64,000 bases of DNA from assembly GCA_019241085.1 (NCBI GenBank), contig JAFAXH010000040.1, forward strand, positions 43,577-107,576, read 5' to 3'. The notes beneath the pieces are model-generated. The model saw nothing but the letters and a program-made list of their open reading frames with translations. It had not been told where the DNA came from and did no database searches. Shown here in pieces: positions 17,018 through 25,557 of this stretch. Position numbers and translations under genes: made by a program. This DNA comes from Verrucomicrobiota bacterium (GTDB lineage Bacteria > Verrucomicrobiota > Verrucomicrobiia > Chthoniobacterales > SZAS-18). Positions within the stretch are counted from its first letter, which is position 1, and each line of letters opens with the position of its first letter.

Positions 17018-17490
17018 GATATAGCTGCTTCCTCGCGTTCAGTCTTCTCTTCGCCACCGGCTGCGCGCGCGGACCGCGCAACGCCACCGAGGCCAAGGCC
17101 AAAATGCCGCGCGTTTTCGCGGGCAGCGTGACGTTCGACGGCGAGCGCGCCGGCCGGCGGGTGCGCGTGCTGACCGATTCGTTGCGGGTGCGCGACGAAC
17201 ACACACTGGAATTCGAGCGCGTGCATTTCTACGTGCTTGCGCCGCTGAGCGACGACACGCTCTTTGACGAAATCGTCGAGACGCACGGCACCATCGACGT
17301 GCCCGGCCTGGACATTCACGTTAACGAGCACGACCTCGGCCGCGCGGGCGGCGAACCGCTCACGGTGCGTGCCGGTTCCTTCCACGGCCAGCTCAGCGCC
17401 GACCTGCGCACGGTCCACGCCGAATGGTTCATGCCGGACCCGAACACCGGCGCGGAACGCAAAGCTGAGTTGAAGCTTCGCGCGCCGTAA
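17011..17490 (+). CDS. Small lipoprotein, unknown
   Basis: The 159-aa product begins with a lipoprotein signal (CFLAFSLLFATGC, lipobox Cys at residue 19), so it should be lipid-anchored in the envelope. The mature part is beta-rich and acidic and has no family that I recognise; phrases such as GSVTFDGERAGRRVRVLTD and HGQLSADLRTVHAEWF suggest an LptC-like (beta-strand) periplasmic protein, which is speculative. The GTG start lies in the right arm of the preceding inverted repeat, and no other start precedes the signal peptide. Confidence 0.7.
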   Translation: MLRYSCFLAFSLLFATGCARGPRNATEAKAKMPRVFAGSVTFDGERAGRRVRVLTDSLRVRDEHTLEFERVHFYVLAPLSDDTLFDEIVETHGTIDVPGLDIHVNEHDLGRAGGEPLTVRAGSFHGQLSADLRTVHAEWFMPDPNTGAERKAELKLRAP

Positions 17491-17505
17491 ATCAATTTCG
17501 GGATT

Positions 17506-20154
17506 TTAAGGCGCCGCCTGCTGGCTTTTTTCGCCGCTTTCCTGCGACGGCGTCGCGGTCGCCGCGGGGGCGGCAGCGGCTTTCGCCAGCACCAATCCAC
17601 GTTTGGCTTCGGCCGATTCCGGTTCCAGCTTGAGCGCCTGCGCATAATCTTCCGCCGCAGCGTCCCAGCGGCCGAGCGCCAGCCGCAGATTGGCGCGTTG
17701 CACGAGCAAGCTCGCGCTCGGCTGGTGCGCGGGGCCGTTGAATTTGGCGTCAAAACGCGACAGCTCCTTCTGCAATTGTTGGGGGTCGGCGTAAGCCTTG
17801 CCGGCGGGCGTGTGCTCGCGCGCGAACGCCTCGCCCGCGGCCGCACACGCGGCGGCGTAGTCTTCGATGGCCTCCGCGCGGTTCTTTTCCGCTTCGGCGC
17901 GGTCGGCGGCTGCGAGGAATGCCAGTGCCGCGCGTTGCTGCGGGTCGTCCGACGCCGACGGCTGCGGCGTTGGCACGACGTTGGGCGTCATCGTGGGAGG
18001 ATGAGACGGCGTCGCGTAGGCCAGGGTTCCCGGTTCGCTGGCGGATCGTTGTTGCCGCAGGAAAAGCCCCGCGCCGGCGACTGCGAGCAACACGACGGTC
18101 AACGCACCCGCCAGCGCGCCGATGGGCAGGCGTCGCCGCGCCGGACCTTCCACTGGCGATAATGATGCTGCTGCTGGCGCCAGCATGGGCACCGGCGCGG
18201 CGGCAGGCGACGACGCCACGGCCTGCGGCGTTATGGGCATAGCCGACGACTGCGCCGGCGCCGGCGTTGTTGCACCCGTGGCGCCGGCCGCTGCGCCGAG
18301 CCGGTGAAAGTGGAGCTGCCGCAACGGCTCCGGCGGCGGCGGCATCGGGTCCTGCCAATACGTCGGCCGCACAAACGTGTCGCGGCGCAGGCTCAGCGCG
18401 TGCTGCCATTCGCGCTCGACGAACTCCGAGCGCGCCGCGTTCTGCGACCAGAAGAGTTGAAAAATATCGGCCTCCTCGATGATCTTCCGCAGCCGCGCGT
18501 CCCATTTCTCGCCGCTGCGCAGGTGCAGCCAGTCGCGCAGATATTCGTCGCCGAGCGTGCGCGCATGGCGCTCGACGCTTTCGACAATTTCCACGTCCCG
18601 GTGCGAGTAAGAGGCAAAGATTTTGCGAAACGGCCGCGCGCTGCTCCGCTCGCGTCCGGCGACCTCTGCTTCCTTCGCCGCAAGATTGCCGAGCTGACTA
18701 TCGACGCGGATCGCGAGGCTGATTTCGGCCAGCACCAATGGCCCGAGAAAAACCGTGAGCCGGCCGCGCGCCGTTTTCCCATCCAACGCCGCGCCCGCCC
18801 GCAGGTCGAACGTTTCGCCGTGAACGCTCACGCCGTCTTTCCAAAAAAACGTCCGGTGCGGCGGATTAAATTCCACGCCGGCCAGCTCGGGCACAAACGT
18901 GATCTCGCCTTCGCGCGGCACGGCCAGCCGGCTGTCATCGGTCGTCTGCTTGTAATCCTCCGCGTGCTGCGGGCCGAGGATCGCGGCGGCTTGCGCGGCC
19001 ATTTCCTCCAACGGCGCGCGTTCGTCGGCGTCCATCCAGGCGGGGCGTTCCTCGAGGTGCGCGAAGACGAGCAGCTTGGCCCATTTGTTGGGCTGAACAA
19101 CTTTGGGTCGATACGCGGTGAACTGGACGTTTTCGTCGAGCGCCGGCGACGGCGTCGCGGGCGTGGTTGCCGGCGCTGGGGCGAGCGGCCGCGGCAAGCT
19201 GTCGAGCGGAATGCACGTCGTGTCGCCGGTCGAAGTCTCATCCTCAACCGACGCGCTCGTAGCAGCGGCGGGTGGCGGCATCGCGCGGCCCGCCTGGCAG
19301 GCTTCGATGTCTTGCAATAATTCCTCCGCCGACTGTGGTCGCTCGCCGGGCGCGCGCGCGAGCAGCCGCGCGAGCAACGCACGCACCGGCTCGGGCGCGC
19401 TGGCCGGCAGGCGGTCGAGAAAAGTTTGCGGCAGGTCGTTGTTGCCGACGCTGGACAACAGCGGGAGCGGCGACTCGCCGACGAGCAAAAACCAGAGCAC
19501 CAAGCCGAGCTTGTAATAATCCGTGCGCCGGTCCGACACGCGGTGCTCTTTTTCCTCCGGGCTGAGCCAGCGCGGCCCGCCGCTGCCTTCGCCGCCCCAG
19601 CGCCCGGGCGAGGGCGGGAGCAGCGCGGCGGCTTCGTAGCTGACGATTTTGACCACGTTGTCCTTCGACCCCGCGCCGCCCTGCGTGGCGGCGGTGAACC
19701 GCAAAACGTCCGGCCCCAGATGCGGATGAACCAAGCCCAGCGCGCCGGCCGCTTGCAGCCCGAGCGCGACCTGCCGCGCCAGCTCCAGCGCCTCGGCTGC
19801 CGGCAACGGCCCGCGTTGTTTTACCAGGTCGGCCAGCGACTCGCCCGCGGCCCGTTCCATCACCAGCACGCACCGCCCGTCCGTCGCGTGATCCGTGGCA
19901 AGCAAGGCGGCGACGTGCGGATGGTGCAGCGTCGCCAAAAGGTGCGCGATCTTTTCGTTGGTTTGCCACGCGCTGACGCGCAACACGACCTCTGGCGCAT
20001 CGGCTGCGTCGGCGTCGGCGGTGCGCCGCGCCTTGTAAACCATGCCTTCCACGCCCCAGCCCAGCCACCACATGCTCCCCTCCTCGGGCCGCCGCAGGAC
20101 GCGGTATTGCCCCAGGAGCGCGAGGTCGTCGTGGTCTTCGTCGTTGCCGGCCAT
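17506..20154 (-). CDS. Pseudokinase-TIR-transmembrane-TPR protein
   Basis: This 882-aa protein has a protein-kinase-like domain (about residues 14-285) that lacks the usual motifs: the HRD position reads HPHLGPD (143-149), the DFG position reads SYEAA (172-176), and the VAIK lysine is absent from VVLRVSAW. A beta-rich module (about 340-495) leads into a TIR domain (508-620) with KIFASYSHRD and a VERE motif whose E582 fits the NADase catalytic glutamate. Then come a Pro/Ala linker, one membrane helix (676-698) and a TPR-like region (740-855). It may be a sensor with NAD-cleaving output; defence or signalling is inferred. Confidence 0.8.
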   Translation of the reverse strand: MAGNDEDHDDLALLGQYRVLRRPEEGSMWWLGWGVEGMVYKARRTADADAADAPEVVLRVSAWQTNEKIAHLLATLHHPHVAALLATDHATDGRCVLVMERAAGESLADLVKQRGPLPAAEALELARQVALGLQAAGALGLVHPHLGPDVLRFTAATQGGAGSKDNVVKIVSYEAAALLPPSPGRWGGEGSGGPRWLSPEEKEHRVSDRRTDYYKLGLVLWFLLVGESPLPLLSSVGNNDLPQTFLDRLPASAPEPVRALLARLLARAPGERPQSAEELLQDIEACQAGRAMPPPAAATSASVEDETSTGDTTCIPLDSLPRPLAPAPATTPATPSPALDENVQFTAYRPKVVQPNKWAKLLVFAHLEERPAWMDADERAPLEEMAAQAAAILGPQHAEDYKQTTDDSRLAVPREGEITFVPELAGVEFNPPHRTFFWKDGVSVHGETFDLRAGAALDGKTARGRLTVFLGPLVLAEISLAIRVDSQLGNLAAKEAEVAGRERSSARPFRKIFASYSHRDVEIVESVERHARTLGDEYLRDWLHLRSGEKWDARLRKIIEEADIFQLFWSQNAARSEFVEREWQHALSLRRDTFVRPTYWQDPMPPPPEPLRQLHFHRLGAAAGATGATTPAPAQSSAMPITPQAVASSPAAAPVPMLAPAAASLSPVEGPARRRLPIGALAGALTVVLLAVAGAGLFLRQQRSASEPGTLAYATPSHPPTMTPNVVPTPQPSASDDPQQRAALAFLAAADRAEAEKNRAEAIEDYAAACAAAGEAFAREHTPAGKAYADPQQLQKELSRFDAKFNGPAHQPSASLLVQRANLRLALGRWDAAAEDYAQALKLEPESAEAKRGLVLAKAAAAPAATATPSQESGEKSQQAAP

Positions 20155-20310
20155 AGCGGAGTCTGGCTACTTTTTTTGCTGCAAGGGGAAAGCTGGCTCG
20201 TCCGCTCCAAGGGACTATCCATTGGCGGGGAGAAAGGCAATCCTTCTTGTCAACGGTGCGGAAGCGGGTTCCTGTTTGGTCCGAGTCTGACTCTTTGTTC
20301 GCTCTCAACC

Positions 20311-20420
20311 AGCTTAATCCTAATCTTAATCTTAGTCCTGGTCCTGCCGCCGGAGGCAGCGCTTGAGCCATGCGCCGCGAGCGCAGAAGGACTAAGATTA
20401 AGATTAGGATTACGATTAAG
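20311..20420. repeat. Hexamer-armed inverted repeat, copy 4
   Basis: The arms are five NTAATC-type hexamers on each side, including the variants TTAGTC and CTGGTC next to the core. The core reads TGCCGCCGGAGGCA, GCGCTTGAGCCATGCGCC, GCGAGCGCAGAAGG, almost identical to copy 2. It occupies the divergent gap between the pseudokinase-TIR gene and the NtrC-like gene, about 35 bp before the latter's ATG. Confidence 0.9.
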
Positions 20421-20454
20421 TGGGAGCTGACTCGCGCGCTCTGCTTTCCCTTTT

Positions 20455-21873
20455 ATGCGTCAGCACACCCTCCTCATCGTCGATGACGAAAAGCACACTC
20501 GCGAAGGGTTGCGGCGCTCGCTGGAGGACGACTTTGAAGTCTATGCCGCCGCCGATTTCGCCGGCGGCGTGAACATTCTCACCAGCGAATCCGTGGACCT
20601 CTTGCTCACCGACTTGCGCCTCGGCGGCAGCGACGCGCAAAACGGCCTCGCGCTCATCGACCGCGCGTTGAAGCTGCCCACGCCGCCGATCTGCATTTTG
20701 ATGACTGCCTATGGCTCCATCGACACCGCCGTCGAGGCGATGAAGCGCGGCGCCTACGACTTCGTCACCAAGCCGGTCAACCTCGACAGCTTGGAAATTA
20801 AGATCAAACGCGCCCTGCGCGGACGCGAGGTCGAGAGCGAAAACCGCGGCTTGCGCGAACAGATCGACAAACGCGCCGGCCTCGAAGCGCTCATCGGCCG
20901 CTCGGCGCCGATGGAGCAAATTTTTGACACCATTCGCCAGGTCGCCCCGACGCGTGCCACCGTGCTCATCGAAGGCGAAAGCGGCACCGGCAAGGAACTC
21001 GTCGCCCGCGCGCTCCACACCATGAGCAACCGCGCGAAGGCGAAATTCGTCGCCGTCCATTGCGCCGCGCTCTCGCCGCAGCTTTTGGAGAGCGAACTCT
21101 TCGGCCACGAACGCGGCGCCTTCACCGGCGCGACCGAACGCCGCGCCGGCCGCTTCGAGCAAGCGGATGGCGGCACGATTTTTCTCGACGAAATCGGCGA
21201 GATCGAGCCGAGCGTGCAGGTGAAACTTTTGCGCGTGCTCGGCGAACGCACTTTCGAGCGCGTCGGCGGCAACGCGCAGATCAGCACGGACGTGCGCCTC
21301 GTCGCCGCGACGAACAAGCGGCTGGAAAAACTCGTCGCCGACGGCAAGTTCCGCGACGACCTTTATTACCGCCTCAACGTCGTGCGCATCGACATGCCGC
21401 CCTTGCGCGAACGGCGCGAAGACATCCCGCTGCTGGTCACGGCGTTCCTGAAAATTTCGAGCCAGGAAAACGACAAGCCGGCGAAGGAATTCACCGCCGA
21501 TGCCTTGGCGCGACTCATCGAATATCCCTGGCCCGGCAACGTGCGCGAACTGCGCGCCGCCATCGACCACGGCGTCGTCCTTTCCCAAGGCCCGAAGATC
21601 ACCCTGCGCGACCTGCCCACCGCCTTGCGCCACTGGCATCCCGCCGATCATCCACCGGCTGCCGACAATTCCGCTCCAGCCAACCAGCCTGCTGCCGCGC
21701 CACAACCGCCGCCATCGCCCTTCGACCTGCACGCCACCGAGCAACGCCTCATCGAACGCGCCCTCGCCGACACCAACGGCAACATCACCGAAGCCGCCAA
21801 ACAACTCGGCATCTCCCGCCGCACCTTGCACCGCAAGCTCAAAGCGCAAAGCCGCCCCGCGACGACGGCGTGA
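20455..21873 (+). CDS. NtrC-family sigma-54 response regulator
   Basis: The 472-aa protein has a receiver domain (phospho-acceptor D53 in LLTDLRLGG, Lys in TKPVN), an AAA+ sigma-54 activator domain with Walker A GESGTGKE, the GAFTGA loop that contacts sigma-54, Walker B GTIFLDEIGE and the arginine-finger region, and a C-terminal Fis-type HTH (NITEAAKQLGISRRTLHRKL). It would activate sigma-54 promoters after phosphorylation, probably by the NtrB-like kinase at 15598. Repeat copy 4 lies just upstream. Confidence 0.93.
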   Translation: MRQHTLLIVDDEKHTREGLRRSLEDDFEVYAAADFAGGVNILTSESVDLLLTDLRLGGSDAQNGLALIDRALKLPTPPICILMTAYGSIDTAVEAMKRGAYDFVTKPVNLDSLEIKIKRALRGREVESENRGLREQIDKRAGLEALIGRSAPMEQIFDTIRQVAPTRATVLIEGESGTGKELVARALHTMSNRAKAKFVAVHCAALSPQLLESELFGHERGAFTGATERRAGRFEQADGGTIFLDEIGEIEPSVQVKLLRVLGERTFERVGGNAQISTDVRLVAATNKRLEKLVADGKFRDDLYYRLNVVRIDMPPLRERREDIPLLVTAFLKISSQENDKPAKEFTADALARLIEYPWPGNVRELRAAIDHGVVLSQGPKITLRDLPTALRHWHPADHPPAADNSAPANQPAAAPQPPPSPFDLHATEQRLIERALADTNGNITEAAKQLGISRRTLHRKLKAQSRPATTA

Positions 21874-21946
21874 GTAGGCGCTAGTTCAGCAATATTCTCC
21901 GCATTGCCGCGCAACATTTACCAAAAACATTGCGGGCTTTGGCTCT

Positions 21947-22210
21947 TCATTCGTAGTGAGTCCACATCCGAATGACTTTGATGGTATGTTCGGCCTCATA
22001 GACCTGATAGACCAAACGATGCTGGATGTTGATGCGGCGCGAATACGCCCCAGCCAGATCGCCGACGAGCTTTTCGTAAGGCGGCTGGTTCTGAAAAGGA
22101 TTCTCGGCAATGATGTCGAGCAGACGTTGCGCCTGTGCTCTGAGGTTTGAGGACGCAATTTTCCTGGCGTCCTTCTGCGCTTGCCTGGTGTAAACAATCG
22201 ACCAACTCAC
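21947..22210 (-). CDS. yoeB: Txe/YoeB-family ribonuclease toxin
   Basis: The 87-aa product is a YoeB/Txe toxin, a ribosome-dependent endoribonuclease. SWSIVYTRQAQKDARKI at the N-terminus, KLVGDLAGAYSRRINIQHRL in the middle and the C-terminal IKVIRMWTHYE, with the catalytic His and Tyr, match the family. The GTG start overlaps the antitoxin stop by 4 bp (GTGA), giving antitoxin-first coupled translation. It is convergent with the ntrC-like gene. Confidence 0.93.
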   Translation of the reverse strand: MSWSIVYTRQAQKDARKIASSNLRAQAQRLLDIIAENPFQNQPPYEKLVGDLAGAYSRRINIQHRLVYQVYEAEHTIKVIRMWTHYE

Positions 22211-22449
22211 CAGCCGGGCTTTCTGGAGGCTTTGCTGAGCGGTTCGGCCAAGCCCTTGCGGATCGAGTCGCGCATTCCCGGAATCGAAACAAGGTAGAGC
22301 GTCTCCTGGATGCTGCGCCAGTCCTCCTCCGAAATGAGCACGGCGTTGGAGCGCTTGCTTGTAATCTGAATTGGCTCGTGCGAGTCAGCCGTCTCGTCCA
22401 ACAGTTGATAGAGCCTGGCGCGGGCTTGAGTGACAGGCAGCGAGGTCAT
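22207..22449 (-). CDS. yefM: Phd/YefM-family antitoxin
   Basis: The 80-aa antitoxin has the Phd/YefM DNA-binding N-terminus (SLPVTQARARLYQLLDE, then ITSKRSNAVLISEEDWRSIQ) and a variable C-terminal neutralising segment. It normally represses its own operon and binds the toxin. Its 5' region starts 40 bp after the 15-nt boundary at 22490-22504 that also precedes the lipoprotein gene, suggesting that both were moved as cassettes. Confidence 0.92.
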   Translation of the reverse strand: MTSLPVTQARARLYQLLDETADSHEPIQITSKRSNAVLISEEDWRSIQETLYLVSIPGMRDSIRKGLAEPLSKASRKPGW

Positions 22450-22489
22450 GCGTGAAACGTGCGTAAAAGCGTGCGTTCCGTCAAGGTAG

Positions 22490-22648
22490 TTTGCGACGCC
22501 TAACTATGCTTTGTCATCTTGCCGCTTCCGTCCGCTCGCCCGCCAATTTTTTGGACTCAAGCTCAGCGACAGACTCTAGCGAAGACAGAGATTGAAGACA
22601 GAAAGCAGTCCGTCACCAGAGCCTGTTCACTATGGAACCGGGTTAGGT
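22490..22648 (-). repeat. attC-like segment between two cassette-like genes
   Basis: On the minus strand the segment starts with ACCTAAC right after the lipoprotein stop and ends with GTTAGGCGTCGCAAA just before the antitoxin gene. These match the integron attC boundary consensus RYYYAAC...GTTRRRY. The same end sequence, with two mismatches, precedes the lipoprotein gene at 23099-23113. At about 150 bp it is longer than most attC sites, and I do not see the expected internal complementarity of the L boxes, so the call is tentative. Confidence 0.35.
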
Positions 22649-22649
22649 G

Positions 22650-23087
22650 TTACGGTCCTTGAACTTCAACTAGACGCCATCCATTCTCTGTTTTCTGGAA
22701 ACCCATCACGCCGTTTATCACCTGAGATTGGCCCTTTCTGCCAATGTTTCCAAGCACAATTGCTGCATTGGGGTCGGTTCTTGGTTGGATGTCGGTTTGC
22801 GAGGCTTTCTTTGCGCCAAATGGTTCACTAGGAGAGGACCACGGGGAGCCATAAAGGCAATTATCCTGAAACTGAATCGTAGCTGAATACTCAAGTCGGT
22901 ATTCGGCATCGCCCAAGCTAATCCCGTTTGTTTTGGTAAAGGATACAAGCGTAATTAGCCCGTTAGATTGGCTTTGAATCATGTTCTGAATCAGATCGCG
23001 TGCAGTTGACTCAGTTGGTTTTGACGAACATCCAATAAGAATGAATGTCGCCGCGACGCTTAGGATAACGAGATGTAATGTTTTCAT
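22650..23087 (-). CDS. Low-GC lipoprotein, unknown
   Basis: A 145-aa lipoprotein with a signal peptide ending at the lipobox LIGCSS (Cys about residue 20). The mature part (TARDLIQNMIQSQSNGLITL onward) looks like a small NTF2- or CalX-type accessory protein, but I do not recognise the family. It is clearly richer in A+T than its neighbours, which suggests recent transfer. The stop is followed by one base and then an ACCTAAC core-like box, and the start is preceded by the 15-nt boundary at 23099-23113. Confidence 0.8.
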   Translation of the reverse strand: MKTLHLVILSVAATFILIGCSSKPTESTARDLIQNMIQSQSNGLITLVSFTKTNGISLGDAEYRLEYSATIQFQDNCLYGSPWSSPSEPFGAKKASQTDIQPRTDPNAAIVLGNIGRKGQSQVINGVMGFQKTENGWRLVEVQGP

Positions 23088-23098
23088 TGGTAGTGCGA

Positions 23099-23113
23099 TT
23101 TACGACGCTTAAC
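23099..23113 (-). repeat. Cassette-boundary-like direct repeat
   Basis: Read on the minus strand this is GTTAAGCGTCGTAAA, fitting the GTTRRRY right-end rule of attC sites. It differs at two positions from the boundary 609 bp away at 22490-22504. It lies 11 bp before the lipoprotein ATG. The matching RYYYAAC box of a complete upstream site was not found. Confidence 0.4.
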
Positions 23114-23523
23114 TAGGTTATCAGCGGCGCAATTTACAGCCTAATCTGGGTGCCTTCCTCAAGACAAGCGAATTATCCCGCATTTTGCCTCCTCATCTAA
23201 TAGGCACTGCAACAGTGCGGGATTATCCTTCGAGCGAGAAACGCTCTAATTTTGAACATCGAAGCCTGAGAGATACTCAGGCGGCCGAGTTATCCACGGC
23301 GCGGGCGGCGGCTGGCACCGAGGTCGGCAGAGCCGGCGCGGCGGCACGATTTTCACGATCATCGGCGGCCAAATGCGTTCTCTTCCCGATGCCGGAGAAA
23401 TTTGCATTTCCCGCGTGCGGCGGCTTGACGCTGCGGGGGCTTCGCGGCTTTGCTTGTGGGCGGCGTGCGGCGGCTTTCACCGCAGCCAGGTTTTTAATTA
23501 TAAAGAAGGGGCTAAATCTGATC
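23114..23523. other. Intergenic region with hairpins, no gene supported
   Basis: About 410 bp separate the lipoprotein gene from the amidase. One plus-strand frame stays open from 23185 into the amidase, but its translation (Ser/Arg/Ala-rich, no conserved pattern) does not look coding. Two hairpins are visible: TATCCCGCA near 23172 with TGCGGGATTA near 23217, and GAGCG/CGCTC at 23232-23246 followed by a short T run. They may end or regulate transcription. Confidence 0.4.
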
Positions 23524-24447
23524 GTGACTGCTTCATCACTCGCCAAGTTTTTTTGCCGTCGCCGCTGGCTGTCGCCGTTGGCCGGCGCGTTGGGGCTGGC
23601 TTTGTTGCCATTGTCGGGAACGCTGCTGCTCGCGCCAACGCCGACTGCCTCGGCGCAGGAGCCGCAGGGGTTTGACACCGTCATCATCGACGCCGGCCAC
23701 GGCGGGCACGACCGCGGCGGCGTGCCGGGGCAGCGGGGCGTGGCGGAGAAGGAGGTAACGCTCGACACGGCCTTGCGCCTCCAGCGCATCCTGCGCGCGC
23801 AGGGTCTGCACACGGTGCTCACGCGCGACGGCGATTATTTCGTCCCGCTCGGCCAGCGCACGGCTTACACGGCCGGGCGCGGCAACGCCGTGTTTTTATC
23901 CATCCATTTCAACAGCGCGCCGCGTGAGGGCGCCAGCGGCATTGAGACGTATTATTATCGCGGCGACAGCTTTGGACTGGCCGAGCGGTTGCACGAGAGC
24001 ATCATCGCGGCGACCGGCGCGGACAACCGGGCGTTGCGCCGCCGAGGCTTTTACGTCATCCGCAATTCGCACATTCCCGCCGTGCTCTGCGAGTGCGGTT
24101 TTCTGACGAATTACGAAGAGGAAGCGCGCATCGCCAACAGCGGCAGCTACCGCCAAAAACTCGCTGAAGCGATGGCGCGCGCTCTCATCGCGCAACGCTC
24201 CAGCGGCGACCCCAACGGCCTCGGTTCGCAGCCGCCCGTCACCAGCGAACGGCTCGTCAGCCGCGGGCATCGGGGCGGCGGACGCCACGGCCGGGGAGGG
24301 CGCAGGTATTATTACGTCTCGCGACATTCTCGCGGCGGCGGTCGCTCCCGGCACGGGCACGCGATTTCCTCGCGGCACCACGGCGGCAGCTCGCGCTCAA
24401 GCCGGCACGCTTCGACCAGCAGCCATCGCCGGCGCCGGCGGGGTTGA
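23524..24447 (+). CDS. N-acetylmuramoyl-L-alanine amidase (Amidase_3)
   Basis: This exported 307-aa zinc amidase cleaves the bond between MurNAc and the peptide stem. The GTG at 23524 was chosen because it begins a clear Sec signal (basic FCRRRW, hydrophobic LAGALGLALLPLSG, cleavage near ASAQE). Zinc ligands lie in IDAGHGGHD and FLSIHFNSA, and the catalytic Glu in CECGFLTN. The last 60 or so residues form an Arg/Gly/His/Ser-rich tail (RGHRGGGRHGRGGRRYYYV) that is not part of the enzyme fold and might bind peptidoglycan or polyanions. Confidence 0.9.
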   Translation: MTASSLAKFFCRRRWLSPLAGALGLALLPLSGTLLLAPTPTASAQEPQGFDTVIIDAGHGGHDRGGVPGQRGVAEKEVTLDTALRLQRILRAQGLHTVLTRDGDYFVPLGQRTAYTAGRGNAVFLSIHFNSAPREGASGIETYYYRGDSFGLAERLHESIIAATGADNRALRRRGFYVIRNSHIPAVLCECGFLTNYEEEARIANSGSYRQKLAEAMARALIAQRSSGDPNGLGSQPPVTSERLVSRGHRGGGRHGRGGRRYYYVSRHSRGGGRSRHGHAISSRHHGGSSRSSRHASTSSHRRRRRG

Positions 24448-24562
24448 GCCGGTGGCTGGTGTTCTCCGAGGGGCAGCAGAAATCTCCCGCCAAACCGCAA
24501 AGGAAGGAAGCAGGCTTCGTTTCCTCGCGCCCAAATGCAACTTGGGAATGCAGGAAATTCTT

Positions 24563-24600
24563 CTAAAGAATCTTGGTGACTTTGTGCCTTTGCGTGAGGC
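24563..24600. repeat. Single-arm repeat remnant before lipA
   Basis: The sequence contains CTTGGTGACTTTGTGCCTTT followed by GCGTGAGG, a word set related to the arms of the inverted repeat at 16846-17017 (CTTTG.GCCT core). No partner arm was found within 200 bp. It explains why the reading frame upstream of the lipA ATG is open but not protein-like. Confidence 0.5.
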
Positions 24601-24649
24601 TTCTGCCGACATTGCAAACCGGCGCGGCTGTCGGCATATTGGCGGCGTC

Positions 24650-25552
24650 ATGGCTGCTGCCACCTCCGGCCCGAAGATTGACCCCGCGCTGCACGTCGAG
24701 CACAAGCCCGCCTGGATCAAGGTGCGGCTGCCGAACAACCCGGTTTTCTTTTCCACCAAGGCGCTCATTTCCGACTTGCGGCTGCACACAGTCTGCGAAT
24801 CGGCGCAGTGCCCGAACCGCTGGGAATGCTGGAGCCAAGGCACGGCGACGTTCATGCTCGCGGGCGATCGCTGCACGCGGGCGTGCGGCTTTTGCGCGGT
24901 GAGCACGGCGAAGCCATTCGCGTTGGAAGAAGACGAGCCGGGGCGCGTGGCCGAGGCGGTGCGGCGGATGAAGCTGCGGCACGTCGTGCTGACCGCCGTG
25001 GCGCGCGACGATCTGCCCGACGGCGGCGCGGAACATTTTGCCCGCACGATCCGCGCCATCCGCGCCGCCGATCCGGGCATCATCATCGAGGTGCTGACGC
25101 CCGATTTTCACGCGCGCGAACGCGACCTGCGCGCCGTGCTCGCCGCGGAGCCGGAGATTTTTAATCACAACCTCGAAACCGTCGAGCGCCTGACGCCGCA
25201 GGTGCGTTCGCGCGCGAAATACCGCACCTCGCTCGAAGTCTTGCGCCTGGCGAAAACGATCCGGCCCGAGAGCGTGACCAAGAGCGGTCTCATGCTGGGC
25301 TTGGGCGAAACGGAACCCGAGTTGTTTCAAGCGATGGACGACTTGCGCGAGGCCGGCGTGCAAGTGCTCACGCTCGGGCAATATCTGCGCCCGACCCCGG
25401 CGCACCTGCCGGTGGTGGCTTACATCGCGCCGGAGACGTTCGCACTCTACGGCGACATCGCGCGGCAGAAAGGTTTTGAATACGTCGCCAGCGGCCCGCT
25501 CGTGCGCTCGTCGTATCACGCCGCCGATTTCCATCCAGTGCAGCCGCGCTAG
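24650..25552 (+). CDS. lipA: Lipoyl synthase (radical SAM)
   Basis: LipA inserts two sulfurs into octanoyl groups on lipoyl domains using S-adenosylmethionine and two [4Fe-4S] clusters. The 300-aa product has the auxiliary-cluster motif CxxxxCxxxxxC (CESAQCPNRWEC) and the radical SAM motif CxxxCxxC (CTRACGFC), plus the lipoyl synthase signature LTLGQYLRPT and a C-terminal SSYHA. ATG 24650 was preferred over 24452 because the longer frame crosses a repeat remnant and adds about 66 residues not seen in the family. lipB is not in the window. Confidence 0.95.
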   Translation: MAAATSGPKIDPALHVEHKPAWIKVRLPNNPVFFSTKALISDLRLHTVCESAQCPNRWECWSQGTATFMLAGDRCTRACGFCAVSTAKPFALEEDEPGRVAEAVRRMKLRHVVLTAVARDDLPDGGAEHFARTIRAIRAADPGIIIEVLTPDFHARERDLRAVLAAEPEIFNHNLETVERLTPQVRSRAKYRTSLEVLRLAKTIRPESVTKSGLMLGLGETEPELFQAMDDLREAGVQVLTLGQYLRPTPAHLPVVAYIAPETFALYGDIARQKGFEYVASGPLVRSSYHAADFHPVQPR

Positions 25553-25557
25553 CGCGC

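Noticed and set aside
23185..23523. Upstream start of the amidase at 23185
   Set aside because: The added residues are not protein-like, and the Sec signal peptide begins at the GTG at 23524.
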